Shown here piece by piece: positions 1 through 11,290 of a DNA stretch of 64,000 nt. The stretch's first letter is position 1. Each line of letters starts with the position of its first letter. Source of the stretch: Ascaphus truei (taxonomy: Eukaryota > Chordata > Amphibia > Anura > Ascaphidae); contig CM071568.1 of assembly GCA_036426205.1 (NCBI GenBank), positions 115,728,443-115,792,442 on the forward strand, written 5' to 3'. The notes below the pieces were generated by a model that searched no databases, had not been told where the DNA came from, and saw only the letters and a program-made list of their open reading frames with translations. A program made the translations under genes and the position numbers.

Positions 1-1
1 C

Positions 2-430
2 GAGGAGATCCTAGATCCCGAGGCCCTGCTCAATAGGTGGATGAGCAACATATTGCCAGGCAAAACGGAGGCTGAGCTAACAATGGATCGCTGCCATCGC
101 GCCCTGCGTTCACGCTCAATGCCCAACAACCCTCCCCGGGACGTGATCCTCCGCCTGCACCATTACAGAACAAAGGAGGAGATCTGTAAGATTACACGGG
201 CTACGCCGGCGGTAACCTATGAGGGAATCACCGTGGCGATTTTCCAGGATCTCTCCCCTCTTACCCTGGCGAGGCTGAGGGCGCTGTTCCCCATCACAAG
301 AGCCCTACGAGACGCAGACGTCCGCTATCGCTGGGCTTTCCCTTTCGCCCTGGTGGTGATAAGAAACGGCCGCTCCCACACCATTAAACACCATTCAGAG
401 GGGGCCGCTTTCCTCAAAAGCTGGGCATAA
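2..430 (+). CDS. L1-type ORF1 protein, C-terminal part
   Basis: The frame is open from the window's first bases to a TAA at 428-430, giving about 142 residues. It shows the layout of the L1 ORF1 RNA-binding region: a segment with HRAL followed by PPRDVILRLHHY, then a basic stretch and a C-terminal domain with FALVVIRNGR. In L1 elements this protein is a trimeric nucleic-acid chaperone that coats the element RNA in a cytoplasmic particle. The N-terminal coiled coil lies outside the window. No break is visible in the part present. Assignment is by recognition of the family pattern. Confidence 0.65.
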   Translation, partial: EEILDPEALLNRWMSNILPGKTEAELTMDRCHRALRSRSMPNNPPRDVILRLHHYRTKEEICKITRATPAVTYEGITVAIFQDLSPLTLARLRALFPITRALRDADVRYRWAFPFALVVIRNGRSHTIKHHSEGAAFLKSWA

Positions 431-2105
431 CAACTGCAACCACAGGCCCGGGGACCCCGGAGGCGCGTCCCCCTCGCCCGGCTGAATGGGAAAAAGTGCC
501 CAAAACAGCGGAGCGGCACAAAGACAGAGCGGACACAGACGCTTAGTAACATCATACAAGACGCCGAAAATATATAAGTTCCATGTTAAGTTGCTACTAG
601 TACCCCCATTGATGAACGCTGTTCTAAGGCCCACCTCGACCTCAGAAGGTGCCCAAGGAGACCAGAGGGAGTGAATATGCCCACCTGCACCAAACCCTGC
701 AATGGCGAAGAAAACCCCCCAAAATGGCGTTACTAGTCTTACCTGGCAAAGAAGGGGAGAAAGCGCGGCAAGTATCATGGCGGCGGCTGTTTTGGCAGGA
801 CAGACTGGTAAGCAGAGTGCGCCCGCCCCCGGCTGCGACCATCCCCGCCCTCGTCCGGCCCCCATCTGCCAACCCACTGCCGCGTCACCTGACAGGTTCC
901 AGCGGTGCTGCGGAGTTCCGGATACCCGGCGGAGAGGCTGTCCCACCGGAACTGCGGCACGAGTCGGGTCCCAGCTCTCAGCGCGGCAAGTATAATGGCG
1001 GCGGCTGTTTTGGCAGGGCAGACTGGTAAACAGAGTGCGCCCGCCCCCGGCTGCGACCGTCTCCGCCCTTATCCGGCCCCCATCTGCCAACCCACTGCTG
1101 CGTCACCTGACAGATTCCGGCGGTGCCGCGGAGTTCCGGCGGAGAGGCTGTCCCACCGGAAATGCGTCACGAGTCGGGTCCCAGCTCCCCCCGGCGGAGG
1201 CACGCGAGCTCCACTGCCGGGGAGGGGTACGGACGCCCAGCGGACACTGAGGGAAGACGGCTAGACAGCACGTGTGAAGGAGAGCCGGGCAGAGAAGGCT
1301 GTCACGCCGGAGCAGCCCCAGAACAGTGGGGAAGGGCGCGACAAGAGGGAGAGATACCCAGGAGGCAAGGGGAAGGAGGGTTGAAGGAGAAGGAGGCCTA
1401 ATACACAAGGCAGGAAGAGGGAATCCAGCGGCCACCTAGGAAGATGCAAGCAAGGGAGAGGACAGGGCAAGGGGAGGAAGCAGGGGGGGTCACAAGCAGA
1501 ATAGAAGGAGGTCCAGGGGTGCAGGGGGGGTTCGGCTCCGTGCGTCCCCAGTTAGGCATTACAAACAGGCCAGAACACGGCAGTTAGGCTTGGATACTAA
1601 TAAACACAACAAGACATGTAGGTTAAGGGAATTAAGGGTCGCCTGAAGTTAGACCCAGTTGGGGGAGGAGGTGGCTGCGTAAGGATGTTTAGCAGAAGCC
1701 GGCGGGTGGTCGGGAGTCTGTCACCAACCCTGCCCGCAGGCATGTGCTTCCACGACAGGGAGTTGGGCCCAGCCCGCGCCCCTGTTAAAGTCCCGGAATC
1801 CCATGGTCCGCAGGAGGGACTATGGTGCTGGACAGGGAGGGAGGAGGGTCCAGAGGGAAGGATTTACTTCCAGGCATTTACCCTGGGGCCCTCGGGGACC
1901 ACCAGGGTTCTGTTTGTGTGTTTATTTGTTTGTTGTTTCCCTTGCCTTTCCCTCATGTCTTTCCCCGTCCATGTTCCGGACCCCCGAAGAGAGGAGACGA
2001 TCCCCAGTACAAGACGCCATCATGGACGACGCCACCCGCGGGGGATGCTCTCCCAGGGTAAGCACCTGCACCACATTCGACAAAGCTACCCACACTACAT
2101 AACAA
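431..2105 (+). other. GC-rich spacer between LINE ORF1 and ORF2
   Basis: No convincing protein. The first half is CpG-rich and contains two tandem ~218-bp monomers (see separate entry). The second half includes a pyrimidine-rich stretch around 1905-1975. The short ORFs here lie in several overlapping frames of the GC-rich repeat and lack domain patterns. The block could be an internal promoter or 5'UTR of a second LINE copy, or a long intercistronic spacer. Confidence 0.5.
763..1199 (+). repeat. Two tandem ~218-bp CpG-rich monomers
   Basis: The block starting gcgcggcaag at 763 recurs at 981 with high similarity through the segments ggcggcggctgttttggcag, cccgcccccggctgcgacc and the CCCACTG…CGTCACCTGACAG stretch. 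The second copy runs to about 1199. Each monomer begins with an ATGGCGGC motif resembling a YY1 site, as in promoters of some LINEs. This resembles the tandem 5'UTR promoter monomers known from rodent L1, but here it lies downstream of an ORF1. Confidence 0.7.
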
Positions 2106-2996
2106 ATGGCAGTAACACTTATCTCCCAAAACGTTAAAGGGTTCAATAGCCCAAAGAAGCGTAAGGTAGCCTTCTCCGAATTCAGACGCAGAGGGGCGGA
2201 CGTGATCTTTCTCCAGGAGACCCACTTCAGTTCTCACAGCAGCCCTAGGTTCTTAGATAAAAGTTATAGGCAGTTTTTCCTGGCCTCCGCTAAAGAAAAA
2301 AAGAAAGGAGTAGCCATAGTATTCAATAATAAATCCCCCTTCCAACTAGAGAAAACAAAAAGGGACAGCAAAGGGAGATATCTTATCTTAGTAGGACTCC
2401 TACAACAATGTAGAGTAACCCTAGCTTGCATATACGCACCCTGCGAAAACAATCCGAAGTTCTTTGAGGAGTTTTTCCAGGTATTGCAAAGATGTGCCGT
2501 GGGAAATATAATCCTAGCAGGGGATTTTAACAAAACAATAGACCCCAGGATAGATAGATCCCCGCAGAAGCAAAAGCCTAGACACACAGGGAATGGGCCA
2601 CTGCTGGCGGGCCTCAAGCAGGGGAGCCTGGTAGATATATGGAGGGAACAGCACCCCGGGGAGCGGAGCTATACGTTCTACTCACACCCTTACGACAGTT
2701 ACAGCAGGATTGACCACTTTTTTGTTTCTAGTGGAATGGTCCCACAGATATCCGATTCCAAAATACACGACATTACGTGGTCGGACCATGCATCAATAGA
2801 GCTGAGATGCACACAGATTAGGCCTATTAGCCCGGGAGCAAACTGGAAACTAAATGAGTCGCTGATTAAGATACCAGAATTAGAGAAAAAGGTTAAAGAG
2901 ATCAGGCAGTTTTTCCAGACTAATCTTAGGCAGTGTGGAGTCCCACACAACCCTGTGGGAGGCTCACAAAGCCACAATGAGGGGAGTGCTAATTAG
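2106..2996 (+). pseudogene. LINE ORF2, endonuclease domain
   Basis: An ORF of 296 residues starting MAVTLISQNVKGFNSPKKR. The EEP-type endonuclease signature is complete: Asn in SQNVKG, QETH at about residues 40-43, IYAP, the GDFN motif near residue 145, a YSRIDHFFVS segment and a final SDH. These are the metal-binding and catalytic residues of LINE endonucleases, which nick genomic DNA for target-primed reverse transcription. The frame stops at 2994-2996 before the RT, so the polyprotein is broken. Confidence 0.88.
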
Positions 2997-5910
2997 CATA
3001 GCAGCAAGACAGAAAAAACTGAGGGATGCCAAATATGACACAGCTATATAAGAGGTTACATGAGCTCTCTCACTACATAGCCGATCGGGCAGAGGAGATA
3101 CCCTAAGGAGTTGAAGGTGTAAGGACTGAGCTTAACCTCCTCCTCACCTCCAGGGCCGAGAAAGACTTGAGTTGGACACATAGAAAATTATATGAGAAAG
3201 CCAACAAGCCGGACACAATGTTAGCCAACCGACTCTGTACTAGGCAGCCAAATTACAATATACAATCAATTCGAACAAAAACAGGGGAGACATCCTCTAA
3301 CCCTAAAGTTATAGTGGAAGAGTTTAAACAATACTACGCACAGTTGTATAATGGGGAGAAAGTGGTCCACAATGTAAATACAAGGCGCAGACAGCAGGAA
3401 TTCCTCGCAGAGGCTACTCTGCCGCAGTTGGGCAGGTTGGAGCGAGAGGCGATACAGAGTGATTTCACGCGGGAAGAACTGACAGCAGTAGTCAAAAGCT
3501 TGAAGTCTTCCAAGGTCCCGGGCCCAGACGGGTTTTCTATTTTCTATTATAAAAAATTCATTGGAATACTAGCCCCACACATGCTTAGGTTATTTAACTT
3601 GGTCCTAGCGGGAGAGCCTTTCCCGGCCCAGATGCTCCAGGCGTCAATCTCCTTGATTCATAAGAAGGACAAAGATCCAACAAATTGCCAAAGTTACAGG
3701 CCGATATCGTTGATAAATTCGGATGTTAAAATTTAATCTAAATTACTGGCCAATTGTTTAAGTGTTATCCTGCCTAGGCTGATCCATCCGGACCAGGTTG
3801 GCTTTATTAGAGATAGACAGGCGGCCGATAATACCAGAAGGGTAATAGATATAATTGACTTGTCAATGCCAACAAGGTTCGGAGTTTGGTGTTAAGCCTG
3901 GATGCGGAGAAAGCCTTTGACAGGATAGACTGGCCATACCTGGAGACCACGCTTGGGGCATATGGTTTCGGGGAAAAGATTCTGAGGGCAATAAAAGCAT
4001 TATACACATCTCCTGCAGCGAGGATCCTTCATCAGGACTTCCCCTCTGAGTTGTTTCCAATCAAATGTGGGACGAGGCAGGGGTGCCCGCTCTCGCCCCT
4101 GCTCTTTGCCCTATGCATCGAACCGCTTGCGGCACATATACGCAGTAACAGGGACATAACTGGGGTCCAAATTAACTCACAGGAGCACAAATTAGCGTTA
4201 TACGCTGATGACATTATCTTGACAATCACCAAACCGCTCACCTCTCTCCCCAACCTATTTGCGCTCCTGGGGCGGTTCAACCAGCTCTCAGGTTTCAAGA
4301 TAAACCAATCAAAGACGGAGGCGATGAGCTTGAACATCCCCGGGGACATACAAAAACTATTGGAACTCAATTTTGAGTTTAAATGGCAGCCCAGGTCCAT
4401 CAAATACCTAGGGGTGAATGTCACAAAACAGATAACATCCCTATACCAAGCAAATTATCCCAATCTGATAAAGACCCTAAAAAAGGAACTACGGGACTGG
4501 TCAGCATATGGTATTTCAAGGCTAGGGTGAATTTTCAGTGTTAAGATGAACATTCTCCCCAGAATACTGTACTTGTTTCAAACTCTCCCGATACCAGTAG
4601 TAAGATCTGAGATTAAGGACTTACAATATTCAATAACATCATTTATTTGGAAAGGCAAAAAACCACGGATCAAAGCAGCAATTATGCAGAAACCCAAGGA
4701 GGCGGGGGGTCTGGCAGTGCCATGCTTGTTGTCCTATTATAAGGCAGCTCAGTTGTGCCAAATTACGCAGTGGCATGGGGACCCGGAGCTGCGCCGGTGG
4801 GTGTCTCTGGAGAGGGAGTTGTGCGCCCCACTAGAGCTCAGAGACCTCATCTGGTACCCCAAACAAAAAATTAAGGCTATAAAAGACCCTTTGGCATCGG
4901 TGGTCAACTCGCTCTCGGTCTGGGAGGTGTCCAAATATAGCTACTCATTGACCTCTGAACACACACTAATGGCCCCTTTATATAGTAATCTGGATTTTGC
5001 TCCTGGACTAGAGGTGAAGAATTTCCAGATCTGGCGACAACGGGGGGTTCACAGATTAAAGGACCTGGAGGGCAGCAACACCATCAAATCATTTGATCAA
5101 TTGAAGTCAGAAACAGACATTCCTAACACAGAATTTATTAGATACCTCCAGGTCTGGGCATTTTACAACAAACACACGGCGAGACCACCCTTAACGAATT
5201 TTGAAAGGCTCTGTGTGCAGGGAACTGACACACGGGGACTGATCTCCACTCTATACAGACAGGTGGTCGGTACTGACAAGGACGACATCACTAGACCCAG
5301 ATTCATGAGTTTATGGGAATCAGACCTGCAGGAAACACTAGAGGACGAGGACTGGACGGAAATTTTCAAGGCGGCCGCCAGCAGCTCCATCTGCACGACA
5401 TTGAAGGAGAACTCATATACGGTATATAAGGTATTGTTGAGGTGGTATCTCACCCCAGTCAGATTAGCTAAATGTATTAAAGGCGCTTCCCCGCTCTGCC
5501 CATGGCAGTGCGGGGAACAGGGGGATCTGGTACACATGCTGTGGTCCTGCCCAAAGCTTATGCCAGTTTGGCAACAGATTCGAGATTGGCTACAGAGAAT
5601 CTTGGGCCTCCAAATTCAGCTAGACCCGTGGCTGTTCCTCCTAGGCAGACCCACTGACGAAGTCTCAAGAACGGGGAACAAATTAATAGCACATTTTGCA
5701 ACAACTATGCGGTGCGAGACCGCAGCATTGTGGAACCAGAACGCAATTCTATCAATAGAGAAAATTAGAAATCGAATTTGGTTTGTATGCCAGATGGAAA
5801 AGTTAACGAGTCTGGTTAACGATACTGGCGAAAAATTTGAAAAAGTCTGGCTGTATTGGCTAGCCCAGATGGATATCCCGGGACTGAGTAATGCCACCAT
5901 CTGGCTTTAA
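2997..5910 (+). pseudogene. LINE ORF2, reverse transcriptase and C-terminal region (broken)
   Basis: Continuation of ORF2 in several frames. 3167-3736 contains the RT N-terminal part with KSSKVPGPDGFS and SYRPISLINSD. 3740-3893 continues in another frame with [12 protein letters not shown]. 3886-4530 carries [37 protein letters not shown], the catalytic ALYADDIIL and LGRFNQLSGFKINQSKTE. 4546-5910 is the long C-terminal domain, including a CPWQCGEQGDLVHMLWSCP zinc-knuckle-like segment. The two Asp of YADD are intact, but stops at 3734, ~3893 and 4528 prevent a full protein. L1-type by sequence pattern. Confidence 0.87.
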
Positions 5911-6296
5911 TAGGACAAAATGAGTTCTCCTTGGATGCACAGACAAGACTACAGAACAGATTCATAGGACTAACAGTAGGCCCAACCCCCTATAGGGAGC
6001 TAGGTCTAAGCTGACGCCACAATAAGTGGGAGAACTACAATAACAAGGGCAGGTGGTTTCCGTCCGACAGAAGAGATCCAGGAAGTGAATGGGAGCGCCT
6101 CCTCAACTCCCCCCTCCCTCCCCCTCTCACCTCCCCTTATCCCTCTACTTATCTATGTCCTGTCGTCTTCCCTTCCCTCTGTCTGTTAAATGTTGTATGT
6201 CTGATGTTGAGTCTGTCCACCAGGACAACGCAATGTAATGTGATCGTATGATTTATACTTGAAAATAATAAAAAGAAAGTTGAAAAAAAAAAAAGA
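5911..6296 (+). other. LINE 3' UTR and A-rich tail
   Basis: Non-coding sequence after the ORF2 stop, containing a CT-rich stretch (6100-6180), an aataataaaaag polyadenylation-like signal at about 6265-6276 and an A tract at 6284-6295 that marks the likely 3' terminus. Confidence 0.6.
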
Positions 6297-6740
6297 TTAG
6301 AGATTATGCTGGCGGTCCACCTCCAGTGCCAGAAGCATGCATCCGTTGTGCTTGTATGTTTTTCTTTAAGTTTACCCTGATATCGAATCTCTTCCGACAA
6401 TTCGGCCGGTCCCTGACATGATTCCCACACGCAGACACAGCCAAGGTTATTTGATCCCACATTTCTTTTTTTGATGCTGAACTTGTCCGCCCTTGAATTA
6501 CATACAAAATATATGACGTTAATTATTATTATAAAAACGATCAGTTTCCTAAACTGCTACCTGTTCCAAGAGATACCAAACATGGTGGTTTAGGTGTAAT
6601 ATGTGTACCACATGAGCATTTACGTGTAAACATACAAATGTAAGGAAGCTTGCATGAATATTGTATGAACTTTGGCCACATTTTTAGACTGATTGTTTAA
6701 TTGATAGATATTATAAAATAATATTTTGATATTAAGACAT
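6297..6740. other. No gene seen
   Basis: AT-rich sequence between the LINE tail and the gypsy LTR. Only short, composition-driven ORFs; no recognisable repeat ends. Confidence 0.5.
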
Positions 6741-7547
6741 TGTAAGGTCCGGGGGAACACCTCTCTCTAAGGGGGTTCCTCCCGTGACTTTACCTGCCTC
6801 CGCTCCAGCTCTGTCTCCTCGCCGCCGCGGGCGGGATCTTCCTTCTCCTCCGATTCCCGCGGCGGTTACTAAACACGCGCATGCACGCGCACGGCCGAGG
6901 ACCTTTACGTCCTCCCTCAGGAGCAGTTCCCGCCCCCAGCTCAGGCCGCGCGTGTCTCTCCCGCGTGGTGCACAAGCCAGATGCGCGTGCACTGCCCAAA
7001 AGCTTCACATCTAGCGCAGCTGTGGCAATATCCTTCCCACCAATCCCTATCTTCCCTGGGGTCGCTCCCTCGTCACTCCCCCTCTTCCTATTTGTCCCTC
7101 CTCCTATTTATACCTTGCTCAGCAATTCCTTCTTTGGCTGAGCATAGCTTGTGTGACCTGTGTTACCCACGGTCGTGCCTGCCTCAGTTCCTGTCTCTTT
7201 GTCTTCTCTAGTGATCCCTTGTGTACCGTACCGGCTTGGCTGTGGACCCGCTCTGGACTTCGACCCTTGGCTTGCACCCTGACCTCCTGGACTCCCCGAA
7301 CCCCTTTACCTCGGCTTGCAGATTCTGACCTACCTCCTGGCTCTGGCCACCAGGCTCTCGGTATCAACTCTCTTCTGGAACCTCCCTTCTCGTCTGGCGA
7401 GTATCTTACTCTATCTTATACTCCCAGACGGTTCCAGACGCCTATTTTCCACTTTCCAGGCGTGTCCCCGTAGCTGTGGGTGCAGTTGTTACCCATCTCT
7501 CCTCAGTTTCGGGGTCCCTCCTTGTCCGTGGTGAGCACAACGTAACA
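6741..7547 (+). repeat. 5' LTR of the gypsy element
   Basis: Begins TGTAAGGTCC and ends CGTAACA, giving TG...CA termini about 807 bp apart, and lies just upstream of a gag start region (ATGGACCCCGAAGAG at 7568). The start TGTAAGG and the end GTGAGCA..GTAACA resemble the LTRs at 40765-42675 and 55829-59820, suggesting related families. The sequence directly after the LTR (ttatgctgagcc) would hold the primer-binding site; I could not assign the tRNA. Confidence 0.75.
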
Positions 7548-7567
7548 TTATGCTGAGCCTAACGGAC

Positions 7568-8480
7568 ATGGACCCCGAAGAGGTTGAGCAACCAAGCCCC
7601 ATGCAGTGACTTCTCCAGCTAGAGGCGCAGTTTGCCTCCATGACGCAAGAGCTCTCTAGACTCTCCTCATTGCAGCATTCCCCAGGTCCCTCTCCCATGG
7701 CAGCTGTGGCTTTTCCCTCTCCAGGTCTTCCCGTGGCTGTGGATCATCGTCTCCAGGGTTCCCAACCGCTATGCAGGGGACCCCCACGAGTGCAGAGGAT
7801 TTCTCAATCAGTGCGAGATTCAATTTGAATTATCTCCCTCGTGCTTTCCTTCTGCATGCTCAAGGGTGGCCTATATTATGCCCCTCTTGAATGGAAAGGC
7901 CCTAGCCTGGGCATCCCCCATCTGGGAGCGGGATCCAGCCATGACGCGTGACTATTCTCGCTTTCTTCGAGAATTCAGGCAAGTATTTGATACGCCTGGT
8001 CACCAAATTACGGCCGATTCTTCTCTTTTCCATATTTCCCAGGGTACCCGTCCTGTTGCCGAGTATACTCTGGACTTACGGACCATCGCGGCGGGGACCT
8101 CCTGGAGCGATGACTCGCTCTCCGCAGCTTTTTGGCAGGGTCTGTCGGACGCCATCAAAGACCAGCTGGCCACTATGGAGAGACCCACCAAATTGGAAGA
8201 TCTCATTGAAGTCTGCATCCGCGTGGACCAGCGGTTACGAGAGAGAAGACTTGAACGCGCTCTTCCTCGTACCACCTCCTCTCGGTCTACCAGCCGCAGT
8301 TTCGTCCATTATGTTCCCCAACCCATGGATGAGCCTGAACCTATGCAGCTCGGAGGTCATCGGCTATCCGCGTCTGAGAGACAGCGTCGACGAGATGGTG
8401 GACTGTGCCATTACTGCGGTCATCCCGGTCATCTGCTGGTAAGCTGTCCTCTGCGGCCGGGAAACGCCAAGACCCAATAA
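7568..8480 (+). pseudogene. Gypsy gag (capsid/nucleocapsid), broken
   Basis: The reading frame starts ATGGACCCCGAAGAG and hits a TGA near 7606. Coding then continues in the same frame to about 7828 and in another frame from about 7760 to 8480. The latter gives the capsid-type segment with MPLLNGKALAWASPIWERD, followed by a nucleocapsid knuckle CHYCGHPGHLLVSC (C-X2-C-X4-H-X4-C). Gag packages the element RNA into cytoplasmic particles. The early stop and frameshift make this copy non-functional. Confidence 0.82.
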
Positions 8481-9391
8481 GGTATGAGAGGGTCTCGTTG
8501 GGTGTAATCTCTTCTCCTCTTTCTTCTTCTAAAGTACTTCCCACTCGAATAATGCTGCCTATCTCTCTGGCTTGGAATAACTCCCTGATCCCCGCCTCCG
8601 CATTTATAGATTTTGGGTCTCAGGGAAACTTTATTAATCCGAGTTTTACCTATAGGAATGGGATTCCCTTCCAATCTAAGGCTGTTCCAGGTGGTCTGGA
8701 GGCCATACACGGGCGTCCACTCCAACCAGCTTTTATTTCTGGGAGACTGTCTCTATCCTCTCACGGAGACGGTCACCAAGAGAAGATTATCTTGGACGTG
8801 ATCCACACTCCATCGGTAGATGTGATTCTGGGACTCCCCTGGTTGCAACTTCATAACCCACAATTACATTGGGTTAATAAAGAACCCATATGATGGAGCC
8901 CAAGTGCCTTAACACCTGTCTTCCCCCAAACGGATGTTTGGCGGGCGTCCACTCCAACCAGCTTTTATTTTCCTGGAGACTTGTACTCTATCCCTCTCCA
9001 CGGAGGACGGTCACCAAGAGAAGATTATCTTGGACGTGATCCACACTCCATCGGTAGATGGGATTCTGGGACTCCCCTGGATGCAACTTCATAACCCACA
9101 ATTAGATTGGGTTAATAAAGAATCCATACGATGGAGCCCCAGTGCCTTAAGACCTGTCTTCCCCCAAACGGATGTTAGCCAGAGTGGAATTACCGCAGAG
9201 TATAAAACTTCCCTTCCAACGGTCTACTGGGACCTGGCGGACGTTTTTGATAAGGTACGTTCTGAGGTGTTACCTCCCCATAGAGACTTTGACTGTCCTA
9301 TTGATCTCCTTCCCGGTGCTACCTTACCCAAGAGCCGTTTTTACCCCATATCCATACCCGAGACCAAGGCCATGACCGAGTATATTCAGGA
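8480..9391 (+). pseudogene. Gypsy pol: aspartic protease region, with internal duplication
   Basis: Frame 8405-8893 encodes ISLAWNNSLIPASAFIDFGSQGNFI, matching the flap-less retroelement protease; the usual active-site D-S-G reads D-F-G here, so it is probably inactive. ILGLPWLQLHNP follows. A second copy of the C-terminal part (8934-9164) then continues through a linker (DLADVFDKVRSEVLPPHRDFD, DLLPGATLPKSRFYP) to the RT at YIQDNLRKG. It is broken by stops and by the duplication. Confidence 0.8.
8700..9164 (+). repeat. 232-bp tandem duplication inside gypsy pol
   Basis: The segment starting gggcgtccactccaaccagc at 8711 recurs at 8943, an offset of 232 bp. Similarity runs through gaagattatcttggacgtga and on to the LPW...LHNPQL...WVNKE coding stretch. 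The copies differ at several bases and by small indels, so the duplication is not very recent. Confidence 0.85.
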
Positions 9392-9406
9392 TAATTTGAG
9401 GAAGGG

Positions 9407-10027
9407 AGAAAAAACAGGATATTCAGCGCTCGTGCTGTGTGATGGTGTGGATGATCCCTTTGCAGCATGTACATAAAGCGTCTCCCCAGAAACTCTCAAA
9501 TCTAGGTGAACCCCCCTTAGAAAGGGGGGAAGGCACCCTGAAATACAAGATAATAAAAAATGCACAAATGCGCACCAGGGATTAGTGGAAGGTAATTTAT
9601 TAAAAATACACAAAAACTGAGGGGATCCAACCCCATCTCAGAACAGCTGTGCAGCTGGACGGCTAAGTACTACCAAGGAGAACACCTGATGGTGACTAAA
9701 CCCTAAGCTGCACAGTATACAAATACAGTAAAATTTATATAAAAAATATGAAAGAAAAAAACAAACATGAAAACAACCTATCAACAGATTTGTATAGAAA
9801 CCGCCATAGGGTTGGGCACTGGCAAGGGGAAACGGACACTCACACTGAGACAGTCAGCAGACTTGCGGTGTCTGCACAGGATCCGGATCTCGGTACCGCG
9901 GAGATGGATAAAACCGCTGCTGTCTCCTGCAGGCTCCGTCTCAGCTTACCAGCATACACGCGCAGGATGACCTGTCGTGACCTCTACACGTTTCGTACCA
10001 AGTACTTCGTCAGGAGGCATTTTTTAT
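9407..10027 (-). mobile_element. Ribozyme-bearing insertion (PLE-like, non-coding) in gypsy pol
   Basis: A 621-bp block interrupts gypsy pol exactly between two copies of taatttgaggaaggg (9392-9406 and 10028-10042), a 15-bp target duplication. Removing the block restores the RT reading frame around NLRKG. On the minus strand the block starts with a hammerhead-like fold at 10020-9978 and contains no protein. Long irregular target duplications and hammerheads in long-terminal-type repeats are known for Penelope-like elements, so a PLE terminal-repeat copy or related retrozyme-type element is inferred. Confidence 0.75.
9978..10020 (-). ncRNA. Hammerhead ribozyme-like motif
   Basis: On the minus strand: CCTC (stem I), CTGACGA core, AGTACTTGGTAC (stem II GTAC/GTAC with a short loop), GAAA, CGTGTA (very short stem III with the cleavage triplet GTA), then GAGG closing stem I. 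All conserved core bases of the CUGANGA...GAAA scheme are present. Minimal stem III is typical of the PLE hammerheads. Activity not tested. Confidence 0.65.
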
Positions 10028-11290
10028 TAATTTGAGGAAGGGTTTCATCCGCAATTCTTCATCTCCAGCTGGAGCTGGATTTTTTTTTGTTAAGAAAAAG
10101 GATGGTTCCTTGCGCCCGTGTATTGATTACAGAGGTCTTAACAAAATTACGATCAAGAATCGTTACCTCCTGTCACTCATTTCCGAACTCTTTGATCGTC
10201 TACAGGGGGCAATTTTTTTTTCCAAACTTGATCTCCGCGGAGCCTATAACCTTGTCCGCATCCATCAGGTCGACGAGTGGAAGAACGCCTTTAACACCCA
10301 GGATGGGCATTACGAATACCTAGTCATGCCTTTTGGCCTGTGCAATGCCTCGGCGGTCTTCCAGGAGTTTGTCAATGAGATCTTCCGTGATTTCCTCGAC
10401 AGCTTCGTTATCGTATACCTTGATGATATCCTTATTTTTTCCAAATCCCTCTCTGACCACATTCAGCACACCAAATTAGTCCTGTCCCGCCTTCGGGAGA
10501 ACAACCTCTATGCTAAGCTAGAGAAATGTTCTTTTCATCTTTCTTCCATTCCCTTTCTTGGATATATCATTTCTAGCACTGGCTTCTCTATGGACCCAGT
10601 CAAACTCAAGGCTGTCTTAGAATGGCCACAACCCACTTCCCTGAAAGCCATACAGCGATTCTTGGGATTTTCGAATTACTATCGTAAATTCATCAAGAAT
10701 TTTTCTTCTACCATGGCCCCCATTCTGCCCTTACCAAAAAGGGAGCTAACACAGCAGTCTGGTCTCCTGCAGCTCTCCAAGCTTTCGACTCCCTCAAAAA
10801 ATCTTTCGCTTCTGCTCTTATTTTGCATCACCCTGACCCCGGGCTTCCCTTTACCATAGAGGTGGACGCATCCAACGTCGGTGCTGGCGCATTCTCTCTC
10901 AGAGACAGTCCCCACAGGCCAAACTTCATCCCTGTGGGTTCTTTTCAAAAAAAAATTATTCGGCAGAACGGAACTATGACGTCGGAAACAGAGAGCTCCT
11001 GGCTATTAAACTCGCACTTCAGGAATGGAGACATCTTCTGGAGGGAACGGAGACCCCCATTTTGATCTTTACTGATCATAAAAACTTACTTTACATTGAG
11101 AGTGCACGTCGCCTTGGGGCCCGTCAGTCTCGATGGTCTCTTTTTTTTTCGAGATTTAATTATCTCATATCTTACATTCCTGGTTCAAAGAATCAAAAGG
11201 CTGACGCACTTTCACGTCAATTCCTGTTTGAGGACAATTCTGAAGTTATCTCCGAGACAATATATTATTTCGGCCAACTCTTTTGATATC
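10028..11290 (+). pseudogene. Gypsy pol: reverse transcriptase and RNase H
   Basis: The RT from about 10032 shows [55 protein letters not shown] and the catalytic [10 protein letters not shown], then [17 protein letters not shown] and [12 protein letters not shown]. RNase H follows in two frames (10823-11065 and 11062-11286): [12 protein letters not shown] holds its first Asp, a TETES segment the Glu region, and [11 protein letters not shown] plus [14 protein letters not shown] the later part. Frame changes near 10760 and 11065 break it. This is the polymerase of the element whose LTR lies at 6741. Confidence 0.9.

Larger units (their letters stand above)
1..6296 (+). mobile_element. L1-like non-LTR retrotransposon (LINE), 5'-cut by the window edge
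   Basis: A plus-strand LINE: the C-terminal part of an ORF1 protein, a 1.7-kb GC-rich spacer, an ORF2 with apurinic-type endonuclease then reverse transcriptase, and a 3' end with AATAAA-like signals and a run of A near 6284-6295. Order and domain content fit the L1/Tx1 group of vertebrate LINEs. The copy is dead: ORF2 carries stops or frame changes near 2994, 3734, 3893 and 4528. The unusually long spacer between ORF1 and ORF2 could mean that two copies are joined here, so treating it as one element is an inference. Confidence 0.75.

Noticed and set aside
395..1435. Several ORFs of 70-230 codons on both strands
   Set aside because: GC-rich monomer region with few stops by composition; no domain pattern, and frames overlap each other.
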